Shown: positions 16,992 to 26,567, counted from the stretch's first letter. The stretch is 64,000 nucleotides of DNA from Amycolatopsis sp. FBCC-B4732 (GCF_023008405.1 NZ_CP095376.1:10024501-10088500); one strand, 5' to 3'. Notes: generated from the sequence alone by a model not told the origin. Numbers and translations: made by a program.

Positions 16992-17681
16992 TCAGCCCGC
17001 GATCCGGTGCAGCCACTCCCGCAGCATCTGACGCTCGGTGGTCGTCAGCGCGTCGACGTCGTCGGCGAGCGCGGTCGACAAAGCGACAGCCAGTGCGCCG
17101 ACGGAAGAGCCGCCGGCCGGTTCGTCCGCGAGCAGCCCGGCCAGCACGGACTCCCTGACCTGCGCGGACATCGCCGGGTCGCGGTCGTCCGCGGGCTGGG
17201 CGATCAGGCTCAAGGTGACCCCGCTGTTGGCCGCCGCGAACTGCCGCGCGGCCTCCGCGGCCTCGACGCGCAACCGGCCTTCGCGCGCCAGCGGCGTGAA
17301 CAGCTCCAGCAGCAGCGCTTCCGCGCTCGAGGTGAGGTTGCACGGCACGCCCGGCTCGATCTGGCCGTAGAGCAGCACGTAGAACACGGGGTGCGCCAAG
17401 CCGTACTCGACGTGCCGGTCCCAGCCCGCGCGGATCCGGTCCACCGGGTCGCCGCCGGCGTCCGGGGCCTGGACGTACTGCGTGAAGCCGTAGTTCACGA
17501 CCGCGTCGAGCAGGCCCTGCTTGCTGCCGAAGTGGTGGTAGAGCGTGGGTGCCTGGACGCCGGCGCGCTCGCAGATCGCCCGCGTCGACACCGGCCCGTC
17601 GCCGGCCTCGTGCAGCAGCTGACCCGCGGCCAGCAGCAGCCGGTCACGGGTGCTGGTGGCGTTGCTCGATCGCCCGGCCAT
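16992..17681 (-). CDS. TetR-family transcriptional regulator
   Basis: 229 residues from ATG 17681. The HTH is typical: STRAICERAGVQAPTLYHHFGSKQGLLDAVV around 31-60. The remaining ~165 residues are a TetR_C-type ligand domain. The start codon sits directly in an AT-rich stretch repeated upstream of the downstream LLM gene, consistent with self-repression. Its inducer is unknown. Confidence 0.85.
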   Translation of the reverse strand: MAGRSSNATSTRDRLLLAAGQLLHEAGDGPVSTRAICERAGVQAPTLYHHFGSKQGLLDAVVNYGFTQYVQAPDAGGDPVDRIRAGWDRHVEYGLAHPVFYVLLYGQIEPGVPCNLTSSAEALLLELFTPLAREGRLRVEAAEAARQFAAANSGVTLSLIAQPADDRDPAMSAQVRESVLAGLLADEPAGGSSVGALAVALSTALADDVDALTTTERQMLREWLHRIAG

Positions 17682-17700
17682 ATAGCAATTGTAGCGCCGC
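17680..17700. promoter_or_regulatory. Candidate TetR autoregulatory site (copy 2)
   Basis: TATAGCAATTGTAGCGCC overlaps the start region of the TetR gene and repeats the motif at 16967-16988. AT-rich bases are unusual for this DNA and mark it as a promoter/operator. Confidence 0.4.
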
Positions 17701-17733
17701 CCTGTAACGTCGTAGCTTTCCCTATGAAAGTGG

Positions 17734-17759
17734 CGCGCACTTTCACGTGAAAGTGCGCG
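17734..17759 (-). terminator. Perfect 26-bp palindrome, likely terminator
   Basis: CGCGCACTTTCAC followed immediately by its exact complement forms a loopless 26-bp palindrome between the convergently placed TetR promoter region and the stop of the phosphotransferase gene (17769). Half of it (GAAAGTG-GCGCG) is also present just to the left, at 17725-17737. Confidence 0.5.
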
Positions 17760-17768
17760 TTGGCGGGG

Positions 17769-18692
17769 TCAGCGGAGGCGTAGCTGGACGCGGCGGAGGC
17801 CGGCGAACGCGGCCAGCACCAGCGGGTCGGTCGTCGCGGCGGCCGGGCGCACCGAGCGGTAGCCGTCCAGCAGTGCTTCCCGCAGCTCTTCCCGTTGTGG
17901 CAGGTGCCGGAGCTCGGCGAGCGTCACCGCCAGGTCGTACGCGTAGTGCCCGAACCCGCAGTCGTCGAAGTCGATCGCCCGCACCCGGCCGCGGTGGAAC
18001 AGGTAGTTCACCTGGCGCAGGTCGCCGTGCACCAGGCCGAACGCGTCGGCGCCGAAGCCCAGCTCCGCCCGCACCGCGCGGGCGCGGGCGACCGCGTCGC
18101 GGATCCGTTCGTCGCCCGTCCGCGCGACCGCCCGGTCGACGACCGCCGGGGAGAAGCCGTCCACCTGCGTGCGGCCGAACTCGGTGAGGTCGTCGACGCG
18201 GCCGCGGTCGAGGCCGTTCATCCGGGCGCCGTGCAGGTGCAGCCGCGCGGTGAACTCGCCGAGCGCGTACAGCTGCGGCGGGCTGAGCCGCTCGTCGACG
18301 AACCGGCCGTCGACCCAGTGGCAGAGCACGCACGTGCGGGGTTCCGGCACCGCCGGGTCGGCGACCACGGCGATCAGGTCCCGCTCGCGCGTGGGCACCG
18401 GCCGCGGGACGACGAGGTCGGTTTCGCGGCACAACGCGGCGAGCCAGGCCATCTCGGACCGCACCCGCGCCGGTCCCGGCCCGTCCGGGCGCTGCACGCG
18501 CAGGACGTACCGGTGGCCGTCCGCGCCGTCGACGCGGAACGCCGTGTTGAGCCCGTGCGCCAGCGGGGTCAGCCGGGCCACCGGCACGGCGTAGGCGGTC
18601 AACGCCGCTTCGGCGAGCCGGCGCAGGCGGCGCGTGCGGCCGGCGCGGTCGAGCTCGGCGAACGGTCGGGTGTTCGCCTGGAAGTCGGCCAT
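17769..18692 (-). CDS. Aminoglycoside-phosphotransferase-family kinase
   Basis: 307 residues from ATG 18692. The kinase signature is complete: GLNTAFRVDGADGHRYVLRV for nucleotide binding, the catalytic loop VHGDLRQVNYLF (HxD..N) and the metal motif AIDFDDCGFGHYAYDLA. Members phosphorylate antibiotics, choline, homoserine or other small alcohols. It is the last gene of a three-gene operon (membrane protein, aminotransferase, kinase) with an 11-bp gap to the aminotransferase. A kinase beside a PLP enzyme suggests metabolism of a phosphorylated amino alcohol or amino acid, not antibiotic resistance; that is inference. Confidence 0.8.
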   Translation of the reverse strand: MADFQANTRPFAELDRAGRTRRLRRLAEAALTAYAVPVARLTPLAHGLNTAFRVDGADGHRYVLRVQRPDGPGPARVRSEMAWLAALCRETDLVVPRPVPTRERDLIAVVADPAVPEPRTCVLCHWVDGRFVDERLSPPQLYALGEFTARLHLHGARMNGLDRGRVDDLTEFGRTQVDGFSPAVVDRAVARTGDERIRDAVARARAVRAELGFGADAFGLVHGDLRQVNYLFHRGRVRAIDFDDCGFGHYAYDLAVTLAELRHLPQREELREALLDGYRSVRPAAATTDPLVLAAFAGLRRVQLRLR

Positions 18693-18703
18693 CGCCCAGG
18701 TGC

Positions 18704-19897
18704 TCAGCTGATCGACCGTTCCGGTTCGCGGGAGTGCGAAACGAGCTCGATCGCCGGCGTCGCGTGCCGCCCGCCGCCGAGCCGCTCGACCCCGCGCAAC
18801 CCTTCGACCAGCCGCTCGACCTCGGTGTCCGGCCGCACCCCGAAGCGCATGAACTGGCTGGTCATGCCGATCTTGTTGCCGCATTGGCGCACCAGGAGGT
18901 GGTGCTCGGCGAGCAGGTATTCGCACAGCTCGGCGCCGTCGACCGAGCCGGGCAGCTTGACGAGCAGGAAGTTCGCCTGCGACGGGTAGACCGTCAGTTC
19001 CTGGAACTGGTTCAGCTGCGAATTCATCATGAACCGGTCGAGCGCGAGCTTCTTGAGGCTTTCCTCGTATTCCGCGCGGCGCTCGGCGAGCATGAAGATC
19101 ACGGTTTCGGCGAGCGAGTTCAGGTTCCACTTCGGCAGCGCACCGGACAGCTTGCGCGTCAACGCCGGGTTCGACACCTGGTAGCCGAACCGGATCCCGT
19201 GCAGCCCGAAGTTCTTGCCGAGGCTCTTCAGCACGATCACGTTCGGCCGGACGACGGCTTCCGCGGCCACCGACGCGTTCATCTCCACCTCGACGAAGTC
19301 GATGAACGATTCGTCGATCACCACCAGGTCGAGGTCTTCGAGGGCGTCCATGAACCGGATGACTTCGCGGCGGGACAGGTAGCCGCCGTCGGGGTTGTTC
19401 GGGTTGCACAGCACCGCGACCCGGGAACCGCGGCGCTTGATGAAGTCGAGGTACTCGTCCACGCGCAGCTCGAAGTTGTTCGCTTCCTTGAGCACGAACA
19501 TGTCGACGCGCTTCCCGGTTTCCAGCGGCTGGTCGGTCCAGCGGCCGAACGTCGGGATCGGCACCGCGACGCTGGACCCGACCAGCAGCTGGTCGATCCA
19601 GGTGATCAGCTCGGTCGAGCCGTTGGCGAGTGAGATCGTCGACGGGTTGAGCCGCAGCACGCTCGCCAGCTGCGCGGTGATCGCGCCGGAATCGCTCGGG
19701 TAGAACTTGAGGATCGTGCGGAGGTTGCGCTCCAGCTCGCCGAACATCTCGTCGGTGGGGAAGTAGGGGTTGCAGGGGATGCAGAAGTCCGCGAGGTCGT
19801 CGGCGTGCTGCCCCATCGCCCTCGCCACGGAGAAGAACGACGGGCTGTGGGCTTGGCCCTGCTGGAAGAGGCCCCTGGTGGTCGTACCGTGCCGCAC
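18704..19897 (-). CDS. PLP-dependent class I/II aminotransferase (histidinol-phosphate/CobD-like)
   Basis: 397 residues from GTG 19897. Fold-type I features: FCIPCNPYFPTDEMF, a phosphate-binding SLANGSTELI, the cofactor-stacking CNPNNPDGGYLSR, VVIDESFIDF, and the Schiff-base lysine in LKSLGKNFGLHGIRFGY. The C-terminal domain has FLLVKLPGS and the substrate arginine region FMRFGVRP. The sequence sits between histidinol-phosphate aminotransferases and threonine-phosphate decarboxylases; which reaction it does is uncertain. Neighbouring kinase and membrane protein suggest one small pathway. Confidence 0.8.
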   Translation of the reverse strand: MRHGTTTRGLFQQGQAHSPSFFSVARAMGQHADDLADFCIPCNPYFPTDEMFGELERNLRTILKFYPSDSGAITAQLASVLRLNPSTISLANGSTELITWIDQLLVGSSVAVPIPTFGRWTDQPLETGKRVDMFVLKEANNFELRVDEYLDFIKRRGSRVAVLCNPNNPDGGYLSRREVIRFMDALEDLDLVVIDESFIDFVEVEMNASVAAEAVVRPNVIVLKSLGKNFGLHGIRFGYQVSNPALTRKLSGALPKWNLNSLAETVIFMLAERRAEYEESLKKLALDRFMMNSQLNQFQELTVYPSQANFLLVKLPGSVDGAELCEYLLAEHHLLVRQCGNKIGMTSQFMRFGVRPDTEVERLVEGLRGVERLGGGRHATPAIELVSHSREPERSIS

Positions 19898-19918
19898 GCG
19901 TGTTCTCCGTCCGCCGCT

Positions 19919-20827
19919 TTACCGGCCCCTTGCCTTCCCATCGCCAACACGTACGGATCGGGAACGCGGTTCACCGCCGCTCAGCGCGTAGCCGCCGGTG
20001 CCGGCCAGCACGAGGGCGGCCAGCGCGGAAAGGGCCATGACCGGCAGCGGGGCGGCGAAGGGATCCGTGCCGGTGAAGGACTCGACGCCGATGACGGCGG
20101 TCAGCACGGCGTCGGCGGCGACGGCGACCTTCACCACGAGCAGCCGGTGCGCCTCGGGCCGGCGGGTGGACCGCAGCAGCCAGGCCAGCCCGGGCAGCAC
20201 GAGGATCGCGTGCATCGCGACCGCGTGCAACGGCTTGAGCGCGCCCGCCGTCGTGTAGGCCAGCTGCGGGTCGCCGCCGCGGGCCGCCACGACGCCGCGG
20301 CCGACCATCACCGCGCCGGTGGCCAGCGCGACGAGCAGCACGAGGAGACCGGCGCGGACGGCCAGGCGCAGGCTCGGCGCGGCCGGCCCCGGCTCGACCA
20401 GCGCGGCGGCCGTGAAGCCGATGACGACCACGATGAGCACGCCGCCGCCCGCGGCGAGCGTCATCGAAACGACGTTGTCGAACGGCGTCTCGAAGTTGAA
20501 GTGCGACGGCACCCCGCGCCAGGCCTGCAGGCTGACCAGGACGACTTCGACGACGCTCGCGGCGGTGAAGGCGCCGAGCAGCGCGGCGCGCCACCGGGTG
20601 CGGAGGGTGAGGAACGACGTCGCCCAGGCGACCGACGCCAGCGTCAGCCCGAAGGACAGGCCGAACGTGACGGCCTTGCGCAGCGACAGCGGCCCCAGCC
20701 ACGAGCCGCCGGTGGCGAGCAGCGCGACCGCGTGCCCCGCGCCGCTGAGGAACAGCGCCGCGCCGACGACGTAGGCGAGGCGTTCGGCCCGCCGTCCGTC
20801 GTGCCAGATCCTCGTCAGTGCGTTCAT
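19919..20827 (-). CDS. Integral membrane protein (302 aa)
   Basis: Starts at ATG 20827 (MNALTRIWHDGRRAERLAYV). I count about seven to eight hydrophobic segments, e.g. AYVVGAALFLSGAGHAVALL, AVTFGLSFGLTLASVAWA, GGGVLIVVVIGFTAAAL, AGLLVLLVALATGAVMVG and a final LSALAALVLAGTGGYAL. No transporter motif is recognisable. First gene of the operon with the aminotransferase and kinase. The 179 bp upstream (20828-21006) holds only short palindromic bits (GTCGTACGAC-like), perhaps a divergent promoter with the gene at 21007. Confidence 0.7.
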   Translation of the reverse strand: MNALTRIWHDGRRAERLAYVVGAALFLSGAGHAVALLATGGSWLGPLSLRKAVTFGLSFGLTLASVAWATSFLTLRTRWRAALLGAFTAASVVEVVLVSLQAWRGVPSHFNFETPFDNVVSMTLAAGGGVLIVVVIGFTAAALVEPGPAAPSLRLAVRAGLLVLLVALATGAVMVGRGVVAARGGDPQLAYTTAGALKPLHAVAMHAILVLPGLAWLLRSTRRPEAHRLLVVKVAVAADAVLTAVIGVESFTGTDPFAAPLPVMALSALAALVLAGTGGYALSGGEPRSRSVRVGDGKARGR

Positions 20828-21006
20828 GGTCTGAAGTGTCGCGCGCCGGCGAAGCCGCCGCGTCGGCTCTGCGGCGACACCGCGTCGTACGACAACGGGC
20901 GTACGGCAACCGGCGAGAATGTCGAAAAAGTGTTGGTAAAGGAATTCTCTTTTTCTTGACCGGAACTTCGGGTGCGCGGTGGCCGCCGGAGTTCTACCAT
21001 CGAATC

Positions 21007-21306
21007 ATGTACATCGCACTGCTGACCTACACAGCGCCCGAAACAGAAGTCGACTACGCGCTCCCGGACCATTCGGAGTGGGTGCGCAAACAATTCACGA
21101 AAGGACTGTTCCTGGTTTGCGGAAAAGGTAGCGGCGCCGCCGACCACGTGATACTGACCCGCCCGATGCTGCGGGGCAAGCTCGACGCCGTGCTCGCCAG
21201 CGACCCGTTCGTGGTCCAGCGCCTCGCCCGGTACGACGTCATCGAGTTCGCCGCCACCCGCACGGCGCAGGAACTGCAGGCGATCAACGAGGCGCTCGCC
21301 TCCTGA
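21007..21306 (+). CDS. YciI-like (YCII-related) small protein
   Basis: 99 residues from ATG 21007. The pattern MYIALLTYTAP...HSEWVRKQFTKGLFLVCG...ILTRPMLRGKLDAVLASDPFVV...YDVIEFAATRT is the YCII ferredoxin-like fold with its usual His (HSEW) and Asp. Such proteins are small cytoplasmic enzymes or binding proteins of uncertain chemistry. It stands alone; the 119 bp after it carry a TATGAT box at 21387-21392 that may be the -10 of the next gene. Confidence 0.75.
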   Translation: MYIALLTYTAPETEVDYALPDHSEWVRKQFTKGLFLVCGKGSGAADHVILTRPMLRGKLDAVLASDPFVVQRLARYDVIEFAATRTAQELQAINEALAS

Positions 21307-21425
21307 GGAAGTCCGTCGAGAGTCGGGTGGCCCGGCGACGGTGCCCCGCCACCTGACGGCGAAGGGTGTTGCCCTGCCTGCTCGCTTATGATCGCGAAGC
21401 ACGGATGTCCAGCAGGGAGCACGCG

Positions 21426-22040
21426 ATGAGAACCCCCGACCTCGTCTTCCGGGGCCGCCGGTCGAGCAGTGACCACGCGCTGGTGCTGGCCGTGGTGCAG
21501 GTGCTCCCGGAGCCCGACGCGGCGAGGGAAGCGGTCACGAGCGCCGTCGCGGACGGCGCCGACCTGGTGGGTTTCGCCGGAACCGGCGTCGAACCCCTGG
21601 TCGCGTGGGCCCGAGAGACTTTTCCCGGCCTCGTCCTGGCGGTCGACACCGCGGACGCTTCGGTCGCGGCGGCCTGTTGTGACGCGGGCGCCGACCTGAT
21701 CCTCGCGCGAGCCGACCTCGTCGACGTCGCGGCCCGGTACGGCGCGGGTTACGCCGGCCCGTCGGTGTCCGACGCGGTCGCGCGCGGGGTGCCCGCCGAG
21801 GGGGCCGTCCTCGACGTGGGAGTGGTGCGCGAAGCGCCGTCGCTGCCGTCGGACGTGCCGGTGCTGGCCGCAGTCGCGGGCGACGGCACCCCGGCCGGGC
21901 TGGCGCTGGCGGCGCTGACGGCGTCGGCCGGCGCGGCGATCCTCCGCACGGCGCACCCGCGCGCGACGCGGCACGTGGCCGAGATGGCGGCGAGCATCGC
22001 GGGCACCCGCCCGCCGGCGAAGGCGGTCCGGTGGGAGTGA
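21426..22040 (+). CDS. Dihydropteroate-synthase-like pterin-binding protein
   Basis: 204 residues from ATG 21426 with GGGAG upstream. It has the beta/alpha barrel rhythm of DHPS (ALVLAVVQVLPEP, GADLVGFAGTGVEP, LVLAVDTADASVAAACCDAGADLI, VLDVGVVREAPS) but is shorter than true FolP (about 270) and lacks the usual NVTPDSFSDGG opening, so a second DHPS-like role is more likely than folate synthesis itself. It overlaps by 10 bp with a RibD-like reductase, so the two act together, probably on a pterin or pyrimidine. Confidence 0.6.
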   Translation: MRTPDLVFRGRRSSSDHALVLAVVQVLPEPDAAREAVTSAVADGADLVGFAGTGVEPLVAWARETFPGLVLAVDTADASVAAACCDAGADLILARADLVDVAARYGAGYAGPSVSDAVARGVPAEGAVLDVGVVREAPSLPSDVPVLAAVAGDGTPAGLALAALTASAGAAILRTAHPRATRHVAEMAASIAGTRPPAKAVRWE

Positions 22041-22774
22041 TCCGGCAGGTCTGGCCGGCCGGGCGCGACCTCGCCGACGCGGACCTCGAGCAGCTGTACG
22101 CCTACCCGGCCGACCCGCGCTGGGTGGCGGTGAACTTCGTGTCGAGCGCGGACGGCGCGATCACGGTCGACGGCGTGTCGGGAGCTCTCTCGACGCCCGC
22201 GGACCGGATCGTCTACCGCCTCGGCAACGACCTGGCCGACGTCGTCCTGGTGGGCGCGGGGACGGCGGTGGCGGAGGGGTTCGAGGGCATGCGCCCGGAC
22301 GAGCGGACGGCCGAGCGCCGCCGCCGGTTCGGGCTGGCCCCGATCGCGCCGGTGGCGGTGGTGACTTCCGGCCGTTCGTTGCCGGCGGACGCCCCGGTGA
22401 TCACGAAAGCCGCGGTCCCGACGCTGGTGTTCACGTCCGCGGCGGCCCCGGCGTCGTTGCGCGCCGCGTGGGCGTCGAACGGCGCGCGGGTGTTCGTGGT
22501 GGACGGGGTCTCGGGCGTGGTTTCGACGTTGGTGGCCGAGGGTCTGGGCCGCATCGACTGCGAGGGCGGGCCGAAGCTGTTCGGCTCACTGATCGAGGCG
22601 GGCGTGGTCGACGAGTTCCGGTTGACGGTGGCGCCGTTCCTGGTGGCGGGGACGTCGAGCCGCGCCGCTGTCGGCGGGATGGTGGATCCGGCGGCGCTGG
22701 AGCTGGCCTCGGTGCTGACGGACGGGGCGAGCGTGCTGTTGCGGTACCTGGTGAAACGAGCTCCGGGCGGCTGA
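22031..22774 (+). CDS. RibD C-terminal-type pyrimidine reductase
   Basis: 247 residues from GTG 22031 (a second GTG lies at 22037). Typical RibD_C/DHFR-like segments are VNFVSSADGAITVDG, GNDLADVVLVGAGTAVAEGF, PTLVFTSAAAP and CEGGPKLFGSLIEAGVVDEFRLTVAPFLVAG (the NADPH and substrate region; quoted in parts of one block). It lacks a deaminase domain. The reaction is presumably NADPH-dependent reduction of a ribosylated pyrimidine or pterin; coupling to the DHPS-like gene supports a pterin-like substrate. Confidence 0.75.
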   Translation: MGVIRQVWPAGRDLADADLEQLYAYPADPRWVAVNFVSSADGAITVDGVSGALSTPADRIVYRLGNDLADVVLVGAGTAVAEGFEGMRPDERTAERRRRFGLAPIAPVAVVTSGRSLPADAPVITKAAVPTLVFTSAAAPASLRAAWASNGARVFVVDGVSGVVSTLVAEGLGRIDCEGGPKLFGSLIEAGVVDEFRLTVAPFLVAGTSSRAAVGGMVDPAALELASVLTDGASVLLRYLVKRAPGG

Positions 22775-22791
22775 CGGCCTCTTTGCCGGCT

Positions 22792-23558
22792 TCACCCGCC
22801 CGTCGATGCCGTCTCGGTGACCGCCGGCAGGCCCCGCCGGTGACGCGCAGGACGTGGGGACCGCGCGCAGGCCCTTCATGCTCTCGAACCCGTCCTCGCG
22901 CCAGTCGTCCACGACCGCGGCGCGGCCGATCCGCAGGCCCGGGGTGGGCGGCATCGAGCAGCGGACGTCGTCGCGCAGCAGGGCGGCGAGCGCGTCGATG
23001 TCCGTGGCGACGCTGGCGTCGGTGAAGCGTCGGACCAGTTCGCGCGTGCCGGCGTCCTCCTCGCCGCTCGTCCAGTCCCGGCGCTCGCGCAGGCCGGCGC
23101 GGGCCGGCCGAGCACGTCACGCAGGATCAGCACGGCCCGCGGCCGCGGCGCCAGGTGCTGGACGGCGACCAGGTGGGCCGGCTCGATCGTCCCCCGCGCG
23201 ACGGCGACGGTCTCGGGTTCGTCCGCGCGGCCCGCGGGCAGCTCGTCGAGCAGCCGGTCGGGGTAGGGCTGCAGCCACCGCACCTCGCCGCCGGTCGCGG
23301 GCTCCGGGCGGCACTTGGCCGGCAGGTCCAGGCAGGCGTTGGTGGCGATCCGGTAGAGCCAGGCCCGGAACGTCGACGCCCTTCGAAGGTCTCCCGCCGC
23401 CGCCAGGCGCGCAGGAACGTCTCCTGCGCGGTGTCCTCGGCGTCCTCGAAGGACCCGAGCATCCGGTAGCAGTGCACGTGCGGCTCCCGCCGGTGCCGCT
23501 CCGCCGGCCCGGTGAAGGCCGGCTCGTCGACCTGGGCCAGGTCCTCCGGTGCGCTCAT
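22792..23558 (-). pseudogene. ECF sigma factor with SnoaL-like C-terminal domain (SigJ/ECF41-like), disrupted
   Basis: Starts at ATG 23558 ([17 protein letters not shown]) and runs into the sigma region 2 block [20 protein letters not shown]. The frame slips after TFEGR (about 23370); [17 protein letters not shown] continues in another frame. After [10 protein letters not shown] (about 23110) the sigma-4 helix-turn-helix is missing and the text resumes with [21 protein letters not shown] (quoted to 20) in a third frame, then [19 protein letters not shown] and a SnoaL-like domain ending raggedly. At least three breaks, including loss of the DNA-binding helix, so no functional sigma factor can be made from this text. 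Confidence 0.75.
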
Positions 23559-23646
23559 CCCGGTCATCCTTCCGCTCGTGGTGTCCGGTCGAAAGGTGAG
23601 ACGGAGAGAGGCTCGAGAACTCCTCACGCGCCGCTAGCATCGGGGC

Positions 23647-24108
23647 ATGCGGCGGCAGCGCTTCACCGGGACGATCACGACCGGCCCCCGGGGCCGGGTG
23701 TACCTGCCGGTGCCGTTCGACCCGGACGAGGTGTGGACCCGCAAGGACACCCACCACGTCACCGGCACCGTCGGCGGGCGCCAGGTCCGCGGCCCGCTCG
23801 GCCGCTTCGGCACCGACCTCGGCCTGGGACTGGGCGAGGCGTGGCGGCGGGACAACGGCCTCGGGGCGGGCGACCGGGTCGACGCGGAACTGGCGCCGGA
23901 GGGCCCGCAGCGCCAGGACCTGGCCGACGACATCGTGGCGGCGCTGGCGGCGAGCCCGGCAGCCAAGGCGTTCTTCGACTCGCTCGCGACGTTCTACCGC
24001 AAGGGTTACCTGCGCTGGATCGACGCGACGACCCGCCGCCCCGACGTCCGCGCGGCCCGCATCGCCGAACTGGTCACCCTGCTGGAGCAGGGGAAGAAAC
24101 AGCGCTGA
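23647..24108 (+). CDS. DUF1905/YdeI-like small protein
   Basis: 153 residues from ATG 23647. The first ~95 residues match the DUF1905 barrel ([50 protein letters not shown]) and the rest resembles the YdeI/OmpD-associated helical tail ([20 protein letters not shown]). The function of the family is not established. It is convergent with the amidase, 5 bp apart. Confidence 0.7.
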   Translation: MRRQRFTGTITTGPRGRVYLPVPFDPDEVWTRKDTHHVTGTVGGRQVRGPLGRFGTDLGLGLGEAWRRDNGLGAGDRVDAELAPEGPQRQDLADDIVAALAASPAAKAFFDSLATFYRKGYLRWIDATTRRPDVRAARIAELVTLLEQGKKQR

Positions 24109-24113
24109 GCTGC

Positions 24114-25544
24114 CTACTCCGGTGCCTGGAAGCCGCCGATTCGTTGTTCGAGCAGTTCCGCCAGCCGCAGTGGGGTGCGGTCCTCGAACGCCGGGCCGAT
24201 GAGCTGGACGCCGACCGGGAGGCCCTCCGGCGACCGGCCCGCGGGGACGGCCGTGGCGGGCAGGCCGGGCATGGTGGCCAGGCCGGCCCAGACGAGCTGG
24301 TCGAAGTACGGGTGGTCGGCGCCGTCGATGGTGATGCGCCGTTCCATCGGGTTGGGGTGGTGGTCGTGCGGGAACGCCGGGGTCGGCGTGATCGGGCAGA
24401 CCACCGCGTCGAACTCCGCGAACAGCTGCCGCCAGCCGTGGCGGTGGGCCTCGCGGCGGTGGTTCGCCTCGAGCCAGTCGCGGTGGCTGAACTCCATGGC
24501 GTGCAGCCGGACGGCGTCGAGACCGGTGGCGTGGGCCCGCAGCCGCTCCAGCGACTCCAGGGGAAAACGCGCGATCGCGCCCGAAATCAGCAACTGCATG
24601 TAGACAGTCGCGGCTTCGGTCAGGTCGGGCAGCAGCGGGCTGTGCCGTTCGACGCGGGCGCCGCCGTCGGCGAGCGCGGTGGCCACGCGGTGCACGCCCG
24701 CCCGGACCGCGGACCCGACCGGCAGGAGCGGGTGGTCGTCGAGGACCAGGACCCGGAAGTCGCCGAGCCGCTCGTGGCGGGCGGGCGGCAGCGTCAGGTC
24801 GTACGCCTTGCCGAGCGTCAGCGGGTCCGGCCCGGCCATGACGTCGAGCAGGAGCGTGAGGTCGCGGGCGGTGCGCGCCATCGGGCCGACGACGGCGAGG
24901 TCGAGCTCGACCGGCAAGGCCGGCTCGGACGGCGCGACCATGCCGCGGTTGGCCACCAGCCCGAGCGTCGGCTTGTGCGCGTACACCCCGCAGAAGTGGG
25001 CGGGGGTGCGCAGCGAGCCGGCGAGGTCGGAGCCGACGGACAGCGCGCCGAACCCGGACGCCAGCGCCGCTGCCGACCCACCGGAGGAGCCGCCCGCCGT
25101 GCGGTCGCGGTCCCACGGGTTGGTGGTGGTGCCGTAGAGGTCGTTGAAGCTCTGGATGTCCTGCAGCCCCAACGGGACGTTGGTCTTGCCGAGCACCACC
25201 GCGCCCGCGGCCTTGAGCCGCGCCACCGGCACCGCGTCCGCGGCCGGCCGGTGGTCGCGGTGCGCCGGCAGGCCCCAGGTCGTGGGCAGCCCGGCGACGT
25301 CGTAGGACTCCTTGACCGTCACCGGAACGCCGAGCAGCGGCCGGTCCTCACCCCGCGCGCGGGCCTGGTCGGCTCGGTGTGCGGCGGCCCGCGCGCGGTC
25401 GAAGTCGGGCACGCAGATCGCGTTGACCACGTCGTCGTCGCGCTCGATCCGGGCGATCGCCTCGTCGGTCAGTTCCCCTGATGTCACGGCGCCGGTGCGC
25501 AGCGCGGCAAGGAGTTCTTCGGCTGGTTTGAAGCTCCATTCCAT
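24114..25544 (-). CDS. Amidase (amidase-signature family)
   Basis: 476 residues from ATG 25544. The Ser-cisSer-Lys triad is readable: Lys in [11 protein letters not shown], the glycine/serine loop [16 protein letters not shown] and the nucleophile Ser in [15 protein letters not shown]. Length is normal for amidases such as enantioselective or peptide amidases, which hydrolyse carboxamides in the cytoplasm. No signal peptide. The 127 bp upstream contains a duplicated 27-bp motif that is probably its control region. Confidence 0.85.
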   Translation of the reverse strand: MEWSFKPAEELLAALRTGAVTSGELTDEAIARIERDDDVVNAICVPDFDRARAAAHRADQARARGEDRPLLGVPVTVKESYDVAGLPTTWGLPAHRDHRPAADAVPVARLKAAGAVVLGKTNVPLGLQDIQSFNDLYGTTTNPWDRDRTAGGSSGGSAAALASGFGALSVGSDLAGSLRTPAHFCGVYAHKPTLGLVANRGMVAPSEPALPVELDLAVVGPMARTARDLTLLLDVMAGPDPLTLGKAYDLTLPPARHERLGDFRVLVLDDHPLLPVGSAVRAGVHRVATALADGGARVERHSPLLPDLTEAATVYMQLLISGAIARFPLESLERLRAHATGLDAVRLHAMEFSHRDWLEANHRREAHRHGWRQLFAEFDAVVCPITPTPAFPHDHHPNPMERRITIDGADHPYFDQLVWAGLATMPGLPATAVPAGRSPEGLPVGVQLIGPAFEDRTPLRLAELLEQRIGGFQAPE

Positions 25545-25574
25545 GGGTGCGAAGCTAAGGGCCTGCTCGAGGAG

Positions 25575-25657
25575 CCACGAAATGCCGGTTCGCGCAATGG
25601 GTGGCGGGAAGGTGCGCTCCACCTGGGACGCCACGAAATGCCGCGTGGCGCAACGGG
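25575..25657. promoter_or_regulatory. Duplicated 27-bp motif upstream of the amidase
   Basis: Two near-identical direct repeats start with CCACGAAATGCCG and end GCGCAA-(T/C)-GGG, at 25575-25601 and 25631-25657, 56 bp apart (about five helical turns). They sit between the divergent amidase and the broken gene at 25672, as expected for a regulator that binds two sites. Confidence 0.5.
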
Positions 25658-25671
25658 ATGGACGTCACGGC

Positions 25672-26561
25672 GTGGTCGAATGGTGCGTGCTCGAAGCTTG
25701 GCTCGACCCGCGCCGGCCGTCCACGATCCGCGCCCGGCGTCACGCCCGGCTCTCGGCGCCGGAGGACGGGGACGCACTGGTCTCCGCGTCGATCGGCCCG
25801 GCGGGCGAGGTCGTCGCCTTGTGGGCGGCGGAGCCGGAGGAGCTGATCGCGCGGACGGAGAGCCCAGGCGCCGCGACGTTCCCGGGCACCCGGACGTCAC
25901 GGCCCGTCGCGGCGCGCGTGGCCGTGTACTCGCCGGAGGTGGTGATCGCCGCGCGGATCTCGGGTGCTCGTCGTCGGTTCCTGCTGCCGGTGGCGGCCGG
26001 AGGGCAACGCAATCGTGTACGACTCCACCGGGACACCGCTGCTCGAAGGGACGCTCGGTGACGGCATCGAGCACGTGCGGACTTCGGCTGGGGTGAGCCG
26101 GAAGGCCGCCGCCGCTGGGCGCGAGCGGGCTGGTGCGCTTCTCCGCCGCGCTGACGCGGGAATGGGAGTTCTCCGCGCAGAACGCCGGGCGTTCGATCGA
26201 CGACTGCCACGCCCTCAACGACACCGTGTGGGCCTGCTACTACAGGGACTTCCCGCTCGTCCGGGTCCGCGATGACGCGGTGACCGGCTGGCACAACGAC
26301 GTCAGCGGCGCGAAGACGCTCGCGACGGACGGCTCCCGCGTCGCCCTGTACGGCGGTTACCGGCCTGACGGCAACCGGCTCGTGACCGGCGTCCTGACCG
26401 ACGACCGCTTCCAGGTGACCGGCGAGCACCTGCTCGCCGACCCGGACGGGAAGCCGCTGCCGGCGGGGACGCGGGTCATCGGCAGGGGACCGGACTTGCA
26501 CGTGATCGCGGGCGAGAACTGGTGGCGGCTCGGTCTCGAGGACCTCGAAGGCGCCCGCTGA
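25672..26561 (+). pseudogene. Hypothetical beta-rich cytoplasmic protein, disrupted
   Basis: The start is probably GTG 25672 (VVEWCVLEAWLDPRRP). The reading frame holds to about 25960, then shifts to a frame giving VVGSCCRWRPEGNAIVYDST and GTPLLEGTLGDGIEHVR. A deletion follows at about 26080, where DFGWGEPEG continues in another frame. From about 26120 it reads PPPLGASGLVRFSAALTREW through to the end (VTGRGPDLHV-like, RLGLEDLEGAR). From memory, intact relatives in streptomycetes have a WVGYFDEG block exactly where the deletion falls. Function unknown. Confidence 0.6.
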
Positions 26562-26567
26562 TCGTGG

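Noticed and set aside
17769..18692. Aminoglycoside resistance gene
   Set aside because: The fold is APH-like, but the operon with an aminotransferase and membrane protein points to metabolism; no resistance-specific motif was seen.
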